Part shown: positions 22,742-31,750 of the stretch, piece by piece | Layout of the letters: every line of letters starts with the position of its first letter | Position numbering within the stretch: the first letter of the stretch is position 1 | Source: an uncultured Bacillota bacterium | Lineage (GTDB): Bacteria > Bacillota > Clostridia > Lachnospirales > Lachnospiraceae | Direction: 5' to 3' | NCBI GenBank assembly: GCA_905200905.1 | Contig: CAJKMA010000023.1 | Coordinates: forward strand, 1 to 37,797 | DNA length: 37,797 nt | The notes under the pieces: model-generated | The model's database searches: none | Seen by the model: the letters and a program-made list of their open reading frames with translations, nothing else | Told to the model about the DNA's origin: nothing | Position numbers and translations under genes: made by a program

Positions 22742-25003
22742 TTATAAATGCCAGATATCTCTGTTATATTCTGCAATGGTTCTATCAGAAGAGAAGAAAC
22801 CTGCTTTTGCAATATTCACTAACATCTTCTTTACCCATGCCTGTTCATCTTCATAATCTTCTAACATCTGTTCTTTTGTTCTAATGTAATCCTTCACGTC
22901 AAGAAGTGCCATAAACCAATCTTTTCCCACGATTTCTTTATACAGACGTGCCAGATTCTCAGGGTCACCAATACGAATCAGATCTTTGCTGATAATAAAA
23001 TCTACCAGTTCCTCCACCTTGGGATCCTTGTCATAAATATCTGCTGCACAATATGCTCCAGTTTCATACAGTTCAATCACTTTCTCTGACTTTTCACCAA
23101 AAATATAAATGTTGTCATCACCTACCAGTTCATGAATCTCCACATTAGCTCCATCTTCTGTTCCAAGTGTCACTGCACCATTGAGCATAAACTTCATATT
23201 TCCAGTTCCAGACGCTTCCTTGGATGCCAGAGAAATCTGCTCTGAAATGTCGCATGCTGGAATAAGCTTTTCTGCTTTTGTTACGTTGTAGTTTTCTACC
23301 ATAACAATCTTAAAGTATGGGCTTACTTCCGGGTCATTTTCAATTAACTGCTGCAGGCACAGAATCAAGTGAATAATATCCTTTGCAATGGTATAAGCCG
23401 GAGCTGCTTTTGCACCAAAAATCATAGTAATAGGACGTTTTGGAAGATTTCCCTTTTTGATTTCTTTATATTTATAAATAGCATACAAAGCATTCATCTG
23501 CTGCCTCTTATACTCGTGAAGACGCTTAATCTGAATATCAAAAATAGAATTTTCATCAATTTCTATATCTTGAGTCTTTTTCAAATATTTCTTAAGCTCT
23601 GTTTTTGCCTCTTTCTTAATCTCTTTTAATTTTCCAAGAACTGTTTCATCTTCTTGATACGCCAGAAGTTTTTCCAATTCCTGTGCATTTTCCAGATATC
23701 CATCCCCAATAAGCTCTGTAATATAATCCGACAGTTTATGGTTGCAATGTACCAGCCAGCGGCGGAACGTGATACCATTGGTCTTATTCTGAAATTTCTC
23801 CGGATAAATGTCATAGAATGGTTTCAGCTCAGATTCCTCTAAAATCTGTGTATGAAGAGCAGCCACTCCATTCACTGCATATCCAAAATGAATGTCAATA
23901 TGTGCCATATGCACACGGTTCATCTCATCAATGATATAAACTTTCTCATCATGGAAATCTCTTCTCACTCTTCTGTCCAAGTCCTGAATAATAGGTACTA
24001 AGTGAGGAACTACTTTTTCCAGATAGGAAATCGGCCATTTCTCCAGAGCCTCTGCCAAGATTGTATGATTCGTATAAGCACATGTCTTGCTCACAACATC
24101 CACTGCAGTATCCATATTAAAATGCTTCTCTTCTGTAAGAATACGAATCAGTTCTGGAATGACCATGGTAGGATGAGTATCATTAATCTGAATACACACA
24201 TGTTCATGAAGCTGGTACAGATTCACTCCTCTTTCCTCTGCTTCTTTTATAATCAGCTGTGCTGCATTGCTTACCATAAAATACTGCTGGTAAATTCTAA
24301 GAAGCTGTCCATCCTCATCACTGTCATCTGGGTAGAGGAATAAGGTAAGATTTTTGTGAATGTCTTTTTTATTAAAACGAATTCCCTCTTCAATAATACT
24401 TTCATCTACACTGTCTAAATCGAACAAATGCAGCTTATTGCATCCACTGTGATAGCCTGGAACATCAAGATCATACATGGTAGATTGCAATGTAAAATCT
24501 TTAAATGGCACTTTAAAACTTACGTTGGTTCTGGTCAGCCAGCTTTTCTCTGTAATCCATGGATTTTTTTCTTCCTGCTGCTTATTGTTGTAGAATTTCT
24601 GAAGAAACAGTCCGTCATGATAGTTCAATCCTACTCCGTCTCCGTTCAATCCAAGAGAAGCAATAGAATCTAAGAAGCAGGCTGCCAGACGTCCCAGTCC
24701 TCCGTTTCCAAGAGAAGGTTCCAGCTCTATCTCTTCGATTTCTGTTAAATCTTTTCCATTCTTTTTCAGAACTTCTCTGGTCTCTTCAAACAATCCAAGG
24801 TTGATTAAGTTATTGGATAATAATTTACCAATGAGGAATTCTGCTGAAATGTAATAGAGTTTTCTTTTTCCCTCATTTGGTTTTTCTTCCTGCATTTTCT
24901 CTTTTACAATGTTTAAAAGTGCAACGTAGATTTCTTCATTGGATGCCTGGGAAATTTCCTTTCCAAACAGTTCCTCTACTTTCATTGTTAATGTCTTTTC
25001 CAT
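22742..25003 (-). CDS. glgP: Glycogen/starch/maltodextrin phosphorylase, GT35
   Basis: About 753 residues. It uses phosphate to release glucose-1-phosphate from the non-reducing ends of alpha-1,4-glucans. PLP-enzyme signatures are EASGTGNMKFMLNGAVTLGT (PLP-binding Lys in GNMKF), LEPSLGNGGLGRLAACFLDS, and IKRLHEYKRQQMNA. It is shorter than mammalian or E. coli forms (about 800-840), as common in Clostridia. Two starts are possible: the ATG at 25024, in an ATGA overlap with the upstream debranching gene, or the ATG at 25003 preceded by AAAGGA. I chose 25003 on the ribosome-binding site; the difference is seven residues. Middle gene of a three-gene glucan-degradation operon. Confidence 0.95.
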   Translation of the reverse strand: MEKTLTMKVEELFGKEISQASNEEIYVALLNIVKEKMQEEKPNEGKRKLYYISAEFLIGKLLSNNLINLGLFEETREVLKKNGKDLTEIEEIELEPSLGNGGLGRLAACFLDSIASLGLNGDGVGLNYHDGLFLQKFYNNKQQEEKNPWITEKSWLTRTNVSFKVPFKDFTLQSTMYDLDVPGYHSGCNKLHLFDLDSVDESIIEEGIRFNKKDIHKNLTLFLYPDDSDEDGQLLRIYQQYFMVSNAAQLIIKEAEERGVNLYQLHEHVCIQINDTHPTMVIPELIRILTEEKHFNMDTAVDVVSKTCAYTNHTILAEALEKWPISYLEKVVPHLVPIIQDLDRRVRRDFHDEKVYIIDEMNRVHMAHIDIHFGYAVNGVAALHTQILEESELKPFYDIYPEKFQNKTNGITFRRWLVHCNHKLSDYITELIGDGYLENAQELEKLLAYQEDETVLGKLKEIKKEAKTELKKYLKKTQDIEIDENSIFDIQIKRLHEYKRQQMNALYAIYKYKEIKKGNLPKRPITMIFGAKAAPAYTIAKDIIHLILCLQQLIENDPEVSPYFKIVMVENYNVTKAEKLIPACDISEQISLASKEASGTGNMKFMLNGAVTLGTEDGANVEIHELVGDDNIYIFGEKSEKVIELYETGAYCAADIYDKDPKVEELVDFIISKDLIRIGDPENLARLYKEIVGKDWFMALLDVKDYIRTKEQMLEDYEDEQAWVKKMLVNIAKAGFFSSDRTIAEYNRDIWHL

Positions 25004-25020
25004 CTGTTCTCTTTCCTTTC

Positions 25021-26982
25021 TCATACTTTCTTGTTTTCCAGTGCCTCATAGACTCTTAGAATTTCTCCTGTACTCCATGCCTGAGCAAAACATCCTTTTG
25101 ATGAAGTTGGATTTTTTCCATCGTAAATCTCTGGCAGCTGTCCAATACAGCCTTCTCTCATAGCACTTTCCATAACTTCCAGCTGTTCTTTTACTATTTC
25201 TACAGCCTCCCGGCTGTAATGATGAACCTTCAGATAAGCCAGATAATATGCCCCCAGAGGAAATGTCCACACTGTTCCCTGATGATATGCCATATCCCGT
25301 TTTTCCACAGGGCCTTCATAGATTCCATGAAACTCTCTGTCATCCTCTTCTAAAGTCCGAAGGCCATAGGGGGTATATAATTTTTCAAATACAGTTTCCA
25401 CGACCTTTTTTTCTTGTTCTTCTACAAGCATGGTAAAAGGCATGGATACTGCCCATATCTGATTGCAGCGTATCTGTATGTCTGACGTTGTACCGGATAC
25501 CAAATCCTTCAGACATCCTTTTTCTTCCATCCAGAACTGTTTCTGAAAATTCCCTTTTACCATCTCTGCCAGTTTTGCATAGCTTTCCTTAGATTCATCC
25601 ACAAGCTCCGCCAGAATTTCCATGATTTTCAATGCATTATACCAATAGGCGTTGATTTCCACCGGCTTTCCATGCCGGGGAGTTGGAAGAATTTCTCCGA
25701 TCCGCACATCCATCCAGGTAACCTGTGCAAGTCCTTCCCCTGCCTGTATGAGCCCGTCTGTATCCATATGAATCCCAAAATGAGTTCCTGACCTATAATT
25801 TTCTATAATGTGCTTCATTACCGGATAAACTTCCTGAACAAACGCAACATCTTTCGCAGCATTATAATAAAGATAAACACCATTAATAAACAGCAGAGCT
25901 GCATCTACCGTGTTGTACATGGGCTCTTGTTTCCCTTCCGGAAACAGGTTTGGCATAAGCCCGTCTTTTTCATGGGCAGCAAAGGTGCGGAGGATTTCTT
26001 TGGCTTTCTCATACTGTTTCGTAGAAATACAAATACCTGGCAATGCAATCATAGTATCTCTTCCCCAATCTTCAAAAAAAGGAAATCCTGCCAAAATGGT
26101 ACTTCCATTGGTAGATGCCCTTTTGGCAATAAACTGATTTGCACTTTTTGCAAGTTGCTGTGCAATTGGTGAAGCAAATCCTGCACACTTTTCCAATACC
26201 TTCCTATATGCCTTTGCCTCCTGTATAATTGTGTTTGCATTCTTAGAAGATTTTTCCATTTCATATACAATTTCCAGGGTAGCCTTGCTTCCAGCAGATA
26301 TCATAATAGAAATTTTATGGTTCGCTTTTGCATGTCCACAGGCTCTTCTTCCGTCACACACATCATAAGAATAAAATAACGTTTCTCGCTCCTTAGATAT
26401 TTTTAAAATCTCCCCATTGGTTCTAAAAAACAGCTTCATTCCCGAACCTTCTATCTTATTTTCCTTGGGACAAAAGTGTATTTCCTGCAAAGGATCCAAA
26501 TCCTGAGTCTTCGGTACAAACTGAAAAAAAGGTGTTACAGAAAAAATCCCGTCCCTTTTACTTCTATTGTGTATCCTGTACTGCAAGGCAATACGGTTAG
26601 CATCCTGCTCCACAGCCATTTCCTTGACAATCTCCACGCCTTTTACATGAAACCGCCACAACGGAGTATCTTCATAGACAAAAGAAGACAGATATTCATA
26701 TCCTTTCTCTGCTTCTTTTCCCTGAAACTCCTGGGAAGATATGTGAAGCTTTTCTCCCTCTAATTCCAGTTCCTCTCTGAGTCTGTGAATCAGATTGTAC
26801 CGGTGATTAGGCGGATTGATACATGCCATGAAAAAAGCATGGTCATTTCTGGAAACCCCTCCCAGCATATTCATAGAAGAAAACCCTCCCAGGCCATTTG
26901 TCAGCAAATAGCAGTTTTCCTCTCCCCTTTCCAGGGTTTTAAAATCTTGTTTTCCATAAATCCATTTCATATCTGTTTCCAT
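25021..26982 (-). CDS. Glycogen debranching enzyme, amylo-alpha-1,6-glucosidase (GH133)
   Basis: About 653 residues. An N-terminal beta domain (GDE_N type, starting KWIYGKQDFKTLERGEENCY) recognises glucan. The C-terminal (alpha/alpha)6 barrel carries the amylo-1,6-glucosidase signatures FFEDWGRDTMIALPG, AQVTWMDVRIGEILPTPR, PVEINAYWYNAL and the late CFAQAWSTGEILRVY. It hydrolyses alpha-1,6 branch stubs left by phosphorylase. No signal peptide, so cytoplasmic. The start is uncertain: GTG 26985, ATG 26982 and ATG 26970 are all in frame and none has a strong ribosome-binding site. It leads the operon with glgP and malQ. Confidence 0.92.
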   Translation of the reverse strand: METDMKWIYGKQDFKTLERGEENCYLLTNGLGGFSSMNMLGGVSRNDHAFFMACINPPNHRYNLIHRLREELELEGEKLHISSQEFQGKEAEKGYEYLSSFVYEDTPLWRFHVKGVEIVKEMAVEQDANRIALQYRIHNRSKRDGIFSVTPFFQFVPKTQDLDPLQEIHFCPKENKIEGSGMKLFFRTNGEILKISKERETLFYSYDVCDGRRACGHAKANHKISIMISAGSKATLEIVYEMEKSSKNANTIIQEAKAYRKVLEKCAGFASPIAQQLAKSANQFIAKRASTNGSTILAGFPFFEDWGRDTMIALPGICISTKQYEKAKEILRTFAAHEKDGLMPNLFPEGKQEPMYNTVDAALLFINGVYLYYNAAKDVAFVQEVYPVMKHIIENYRSGTHFGIHMDTDGLIQAGEGLAQVTWMDVRIGEILPTPRHGKPVEINAYWYNALKIMEILAELVDESKESYAKLAEMVKGNFQKQFWMEEKGCLKDLVSGTTSDIQIRCNQIWAVSMPFTMLVEEQEKKVVETVFEKLYTPYGLRTLEEDDREFHGIYEGPVEKRDMAYHQGTVWTFPLGAYYLAYLKVHHYSREAVEIVKEQLEVMESAMREGCIGQLPEIYDGKNPTSSKGCFAQAWSTGEILRVYEALENKKV

Positions 26983-27012
26983 CACATTCTACATTTCTAT
27001 TCTCGGTTTCGT

Positions 27013-27075
27013 ATTGTAGCACAAGAATAAAATGCCCACATACAAATATCTAAACATATTCTATCAATTATTAAA
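27013..27075 (-). promoter_or_regulatory. Promoter region of the debranching-glgP-malQ operon
   Basis: In the 98 bases between the solute-binding protein stop and the debranching gene, minus-strand TGCTACAAT (TACAAT at 27013-27018) is an extended -10. No good -35 is visible at 17 bases. About 40 bases upstream of the -10, the plus strand reads TATCAATTATTAAA (27062-27075), nearly identical to a site upstream of malE (37366-37379). The upstream location and missing -35 fit an activator-dependent promoter; the activator could be the neighbouring YesN-type regulator, which is inference. Confidence 0.4.
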
Positions 27076-27080
27076 CTCTT

Positions 27081-28358
27081 CTATTTTTCCTGCCTGATTG
27101 CTTCCAGGCACTTATCCATCTCTGTTAAAAAGGCATCAACACTCATTTCCCCATTCAGATAAATTGGAAGATGTTCATTAAAAAAATCTGTCTGTATTTC
27201 CTGTTCCCACTTCATCTGATAATTTGGCATCACATGTTCGGATTGTTCTACTGCCTCCACATAGTCTATCTGAAGACTATTTAAATCTTTTTTTGCATAC
27301 AGCCTTTGTGTATTTTTCCCTTCCCTCTCAGAACGGTATTCCAGAAGTTTCACAGCTCCCCTGGTTACATTTTCATCGTACCCTGCAGTAACAGCCCAGG
27401 CACTCATTCTTGGGGAATTCATAAGAATATTTCCAGGAAAGGGAGCAAATCCCATATGCTCCTTTATTTCCTCCGGCATCTCTTCAACCATCCAGTAGCC
27501 ATTTGCAAAAATTGCCGCCTCTCCATTCTGAAAACGTTCTGCTGCCTTGTCAAACTCTACTTCCACAGCATCCTCAAAGGTATATTCAAATATGAAAGTA
27601 AGCATTTCTAAAAGCTCAGACATACTTTGATTTTCATAACTTTTTTGAAAATCTTCTTTTAAAAACTTGGCTCCCTCTTCCGTTCCATAAATATAACTGG
27701 TAGCAAAAAGCATGGGCACCCAATAGGTTCCAGAACCGTGAAGAGATAACGGTGTAATTCCCTGTTCCTCCAGTTTTGCAAGACAAGTAAAAAATTCTTC
27801 CCAGGTTTCCGGAAATTCTTCATATCCTGCCTGTGCAAGAAGTTCTTTATTATAAATAATTCCCGCATAAGACTGAATCGAACTTCCAAGGGGCGAAAGA
27901 TAAATAGCCCCGTCCTCCTCCTGACATTCTTCCAAAATCTCCCGCCGGAAGGTGGCCTTCCAGTCTGAGGAGTGTTCCATATAAGGCCGCAAGTCTACCA
28001 GACGCTGCTCTTTTACCAATAAGCGGTAAAAATCATAGTCAAATCCTGCATCCGTAATAATTGCCGGCATTTCATCCAGTACATTCCACTGTTTCAGCCT
28101 TTCTCTGTATCCCGCCGTACTTTCGGTAAGCCACTCCACTTCTACAACATACTCTCCCTCATACATGGCATTAAATTCTTCCACAAATTCCAGGTTGGTG
28201 CTTATATTGGTAGCAGGATCCACCCGGAACACAACCGGAATCTTCACTGGTTCTTGTTGCTTTTTTTCTTCAGGCTCCACCCTCCTGCTACATCCTGCAC
28301 ATAAAAAGGCTATGAGCAGGACTGAGAAAATCCATCTCTTTTTATTTTGATTACACAT
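27081..28358 (-). CDS. Extracellular solute-binding lipoprotein, probable glucan/sugar sensor
   Basis: 425 residues. The signal peptide with lipobox LCAGC (modified Cys23) puts it on the outer face of the membrane. The body is a family 1 sugar-binding protein: NAMYEGEYVVEVEW, YAGIIYNKELLAQAGYEEFP (read as YNKELLAQAGY), ETWEEFFTCLAKLEEQGITP and FQNGEAAIFANGYWM. No permease gene adjoins it; the maltodextrin permeases have their own binding protein. Instead its start overlaps the histidine kinase gene by 49 bases, so the two are translationally coupled. GAGGG lies 6 bases before the ATG. I infer that it presents a sugar ligand to the kinase rather than to a transporter. The lipobox has Cys at -3, which is unusual. 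Confidence 0.85.
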   Translation of the reverse strand: MCNQNKKRWIFSVLLIAFLCAGCSRRVEPEEKKQQEPVKIPVVFRVDPATNISTNLEFVEEFNAMYEGEYVVEVEWLTESTAGYRERLKQWNVLDEMPAIITDAGFDYDFYRLLVKEQRLVDLRPYMEHSSDWKATFRREILEECQEEDGAIYLSPLGSSIQSYAGIIYNKELLAQAGYEEFPETWEEFFTCLAKLEEQGITPLSLHGSGTYWVPMLFATSYIYGTEEGAKFLKEDFQKSYENQSMSELLEMLTFIFEYTFEDAVEVEFDKAAERFQNGEAAIFANGYWMVEEMPEEIKEHMGFAPFPGNILMNSPRMSAWAVTAGYDENVTRGAVKLLEYRSEREGKNTQRLYAKKDLNSLQIDYVEAVEQSEHVMPNYQMKWEQEIQTDFFNEHLPIYLNGEMSVDAFLTEMDKCLEAIRQEK

Positions 28359-30073
28359 TCCGTTCCCTCTTCTTTTCGTATATAGTATATGGCAGCTTTT
28401 TCCCCATAATAGGTACGCAGCCGCTTCACCACATTGGAAATTCCAAATCCACCCTCTTTTTTCTTCACAAAAGCGGTAATTTCCTCCAGCGGCATCTTGC
28501 CCATATTATTTAAGTGGTTCAGCACATCTTCCCGAATAGGAGTTCCATTATTTTCCACGGAAAAACATAAGAAATTTTCCTCTTCATAAGCCCGTATCCA
28601 AATCATACCGTCTGAATAAATGTCCCTGAACCCATACTTAATGCAATTCTCCACAATGGGCTGCAAGGTCATTTTGAGGATTTCTACCTCTTTGATACAA
28701 TCCTGAATCTCAATGTGGTAATCAAACAAATCTGTGTTTCTGATTTTCTGTATATCCATGTACGCCTTTACATGTTCGATTTCCTTTTCTACTTGAATAT
28801 AGCTGTTTCCATTACTCAAATTAATCCTCAGAAATTTTGATAAGGCCTGTATCATTTTCATAATCGTTTCTTCCTTTTGGATTCTTGCCAGCATATAAAT
28901 GGTGTCCAGGGTATTATAAAGAAAATGTGGTCTTATCTGATAAAGCATAACCTGCAATTCACTTTCTTTTAATTCCCGTTCCTTCTTTTTTACATTTTCC
29001 ATTAAATGCTTCACTTCCTCCAACATTTCATTATATGCCTGTCCAATATAATCCAATTCCGTGTTGGTATGCAGAAAAAGCTGGTCATCTAGTTTCTGGT
29101 CATCAACTTCACACATAATCCTGCGTATTTTCTTAATAGGTCTTGCCAGTCTTTCTGACCAAAAATTCATACAAACCAGTAGAAAAATATATCCTGCTAA
29201 AAATAGGATAATCATGATTTTCTGTACTTCTCTTACGATCCGATTTGCCACATGTTTTGGTGCGAAAGTCACAATTGTAAAACCTGTCTCTGCATCTGTT
29301 TTTTCTATAACCATGCCGTTTTTCAAACTGTTCTTGGAAGCCTTTTCCTGGGTTTCTTGAAATTCTTTTCTCCATTTTTTGCTGTCATCATCTGGAAACC
29401 ATTCAAAACAAGGATTCCCCTTTGGATCCTGAATAAAATATACCAGCTCTGAGTCTTCAATATGCTTCTGTAAAGAAGCCCAGATATTATCGTTTAGTTT
29501 TAACACAAGAAATCCCGGTTCATGAAGGGAATTCATTTCATGAATACGGCGCAGGACAAATAAACTTTTCTCTTCTGTACCAAAAATCGTATCTTCTGTC
29601 CAAAGCAACTGTGTCTTGGAATATTCTTCTCCAAACCCGTCATAAATCTCTGTTTTCTTCAGGCCTGCATAAGAAATCGTTACATCCCTCAAAGAATAAA
29701 AATTTTCCTTGTTATCCACCACCAGATAGGTATCTAAAAAACTTCTGTTATAGCAGGAAACTGACCTTTTCAACATTTCTTTTTCTGCTGCATCTATTGA
29801 AACATTGCGAAGGGTTTTCTGTACATATTCATTAATCACAAAGTCTCCGGTAAGCTGATTTAACTGTTCATAAACGGCTTCAAACTCTCCTGCCAGTTTA
29901 TCATTGACATTGGTATATTCTTTTACCAGAAGCCCTGATATCTTTTTTGTAATAACCTGTTCCACTGCCAGATAAGTGCAGATATAAATTGTTCCACAAA
30001 TAAGGGTCACTGATAAAAAAGTCTGCTTACGGATTCCAAACAAAAATTTTCTGAAGTTTATTTTCTTTTTCAT
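28310..30073 (-). CDS. Sensor histidine kinase, YesM/LytS type
   Basis: 587 residues. Membrane helix about 18-37, a large extracytoplasmic sensor region about 38-284, second helix about 285-303, a HAMP region starting RPIKKIRRI (about 311), then the His_kinase domain with the phosphorylated His383 in YQIRPHFLYNTLDTI. The ATPase part has the N-box QPIVENCIKYGF and the G-box GGFGISNVVKRL. This is the class that pairs with AraC-type response regulators and senses sugars or polysaccharide fragments. It overlaps the regulator gene upstream by 4 bases and the solute-binding protein gene downstream by 49, so all three are coupled. Confidence 0.93.
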   Translation of the reverse strand: MKKKINFRKFLFGIRKQTFLSVTLICGTIYICTYLAVEQVITKKISGLLVKEYTNVNDKLAGEFEAVYEQLNQLTGDFVINEYVQKTLRNVSIDAAEKEMLKRSVSCYNRSFLDTYLVVDNKENFYSLRDVTISYAGLKKTEIYDGFGEEYSKTQLLWTEDTIFGTEEKSLFVLRRIHEMNSLHEPGFLVLKLNDNIWASLQKHIEDSELVYFIQDPKGNPCFEWFPDDDSKKWRKEFQETQEKASKNSLKNGMVIEKTDAETGFTIVTFAPKHVANRIVREVQKIMIILFLAGYIFLLVCMNFWSERLARPIKKIRRIMCEVDDQKLDDQLFLHTNTELDYIGQAYNEMLEEVKHLMENVKKKERELKESELQVMLYQIRPHFLYNTLDTIYMLARIQKEETIMKMIQALSKFLRINLSNGNSYIQVEKEIEHVKAYMDIQKIRNTDLFDYHIEIQDCIKEVEILKMTLQPIVENCIKYGFRDIYSDGMIWIRAYEEENFLCFSVENNGTPIREDVLNHLNNMGKMPLEEITAFVKKKEGGFGISNVVKRLRTYYGEKAAIYYIRKEEGTECVIKIKRDGFSQSCS

Positions 30074-31662
30074 CCCTCCACGCTCCTTTTATATTCGCTA
30101 GGGAGCATTCCCGTATATTGCTTAAATACCTGGGAAAAGTAGGAGGGATTTAGAATGCCCACCTTATCGCAAATCTCTGAAATATGATATTCCTGCTCTG
30201 CCAGCAATTCTTTTGCTTTTTCCATGCGCATATTCTGTACATACCGTTTAAAAGACATCTTCACTTCATTTTTAAACAGCCTTCCGAAATAAACAGGGTT
30301 CAAATAAACATGTTCTGACACTTCTGTAATAGACAGATCCTCTTTCTGCAAATGTTCCTGTATATAAGCAATGGACACCGGGATATATTCCTGAAAATAC
30401 CGGTCTGATACCTGCTTTGGAGCTGTGCTTTTCCATTCAATAATACGGATAAAAAGCTGGTATAAAATATTTACCATCTTAGTAATAGCCACACTGTCCA
30501 CCGTCTCATAAAAATTATGAAAACTTTGCTGCAGTCCTTCTGTAAGCCCCCAGGATTCTTCCATGGCAAATTCAATACGCACAGCAAGACGCCTCAAATA
30601 AATCCGGATAAAGTGTTCGGATTCTGGCAAAACATACAGAAATTTTTCAAAGGCCTTTTTTAGCTGTTCCTTATCACTTTTCCGTAAGGCACTGATAATC
30701 TGGACTTCCACATCTGCAGAATATTTAGGCACGGATTTTAAAGAAATCTTATTATCCATTAAAACCATTCCAGCTCCTGCCTCTGCAGCAATTTCATACA
30801 ACTCCAAAGCATGATCATAAGCATTTTTCATCCCTGCGATTCCAGTTCCAATACCAGAAAGAGCTGAAATCATGTCTCCCTGCATTTCCTCCTGGAGATT
30901 TTTCAACAAAATTTTCAAAGACGCTGTTTTTTTCTCTTTTCCAAGGTCAATCACAAAGCACAGAATTCCATCCTGGTTTTTACGAAGCCACACCTGATAT
31001 GATTCCTTTAATTTCTTATACAGTTCTGTTTCCAATACATACTGCTTCATGTTAAATTCCTTTTGGTTGATAATACGCTTTGCAATATCTATTCCCACTG
31101 CTGCTACCACAAAATTATTTGTCATCATATCTTGTCTTTGCAGACTTGCAGTCATCTCTTCCAGTTCTTTTTCCTCTACCATGCCCGCCAGATACTTCGC
31201 TACCATTTGATTGAGGAAATTATCCTGGTCTTCCAGAAGTATCTTTTCCCACAGAGAATAATTTTTTTCTTTAAATTTCTTCTCTGTACACTTCTGGTAG
31301 ATTTCTCCCATGGTTTTTTCCAGTTCTTCATCCTCAATAGGCTTTACAAGATAAGCCAAGGCACCATTTTCACAGGCTTTTTTAGCATATTCAAAATCTC
31401 GATACGCACTAATTACCACAAAATTTGTAGAAATCTTCTGCTCCTTCACTTTTTCAATCAGTGTCAGGCCACTCATTTTTTTCATCCGAACATCAGTCAG
31501 CACTACATCTGGTCTCTTTTCTATAATATCCGGCAGTGCTTCTTCTCCATCTCTTGCCCATCCTACGACCTGAAAGCCCATACTCTTCCAGTCATAAGTT
31601 TCCAAAAGACCTTTTAAAATAATGGCTTCATCGTCAATTAAATATAATGTAAGTAATTCCAT
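30070..31662 (-). CDS. Response regulator, YesN type (receiver plus AraC DNA-binding domain)
   Basis: 530 residues. The N-terminal receiver has the acidic pair Asp10-Asp11, phospho-acceptor Asp57 in VVLTDVRM and the Lys of YLVKPIED. A long helical middle part (about 130-420) is typical of YesN proteins. The last 100 residues are an AraC domain: LSITEVSEHVYLNPVYFGRL and ISEICDKVGILNPSYFSQVF, closing GMLPSEYKR. It is phosphorylated by the YesM-type kinase and should activate sugar-utilisation genes. AGGAGG lies 5 bases before the ATG. First gene of the regulator-kinase-binding protein operon. Flanking glucan genes on both sides are the likely targets. Confidence 0.94.
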   Translation of the reverse strand: MELLTLYLIDDEAIILKGLLETYDWKSMGFQVVGWARDGEEALPDIIEKRPDVVLTDVRMKKMSGLTLIEKVKEQKISTNFVVISAYRDFEYAKKACENGALAYLVKPIEDEELEKTMGEIYQKCTEKKFKEKNYSLWEKILLEDQDNFLNQMVAKYLAGMVEEKELEEMTASLQRQDMMTNNFVVAAVGIDIAKRIINQKEFNMKQYVLETELYKKLKESYQVWLRKNQDGILCFVIDLGKEKKTASLKILLKNLQEEMQGDMISALSGIGTGIAGMKNAYDHALELYEIAAEAGAGMVLMDNKISLKSVPKYSADVEVQIISALRKSDKEQLKKAFEKFLYVLPESEHFIRIYLRRLAVRIEFAMEESWGLTEGLQQSFHNFYETVDSVAITKMVNILYQLFIRIIEWKSTAPKQVSDRYFQEYIPVSIAYIQEHLQKEDLSITEVSEHVYLNPVYFGRLFKNEVKMSFKRYVQNMRMEKAKELLAEQEYHISEICDKVGILNPSYFSQVFKQYTGMLPSEYKRSVEG

Positions 31663-31693
31663 ACCTTCCTCCTGTTACGTCAAATCTAGAATC

Positions 31694-31722
31694 ATTATAG
31701 ACGCTTCCAGGCAGAATTTCCA
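31694..31722 (-). promoter_or_regulatory. Promoter of the three-gene sensor operon
   Basis: On the minus strand TGGAAA (31717-31722), a 17-base spacer and a perfect TATAAT (31694-31699) lie 32 bases before the regulator ATG. This is a fair constitutive-type promoter, as would suit a sensor that must be present before induction. Confidence 0.65.
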
Positions 31723-31750
31723 TGATTCCGAAAAAAATTCATCCCGGCAA

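Noticed and set aside
27081..28358. The solute-binding lipoprotein as part of a normal sugar importer
   Set aside because: No permease or ATPase gene adjoins it, malEFG already has a binding protein, and its translational coupling is to a histidine kinase.
31063..31617. A 184-codon plus-strand frame opposite the response regulator gene
   Set aside because: It is a shadow of the YesN-type gene; composition is Phe/His/Leu-rich with no domain and no ribosome-binding site.
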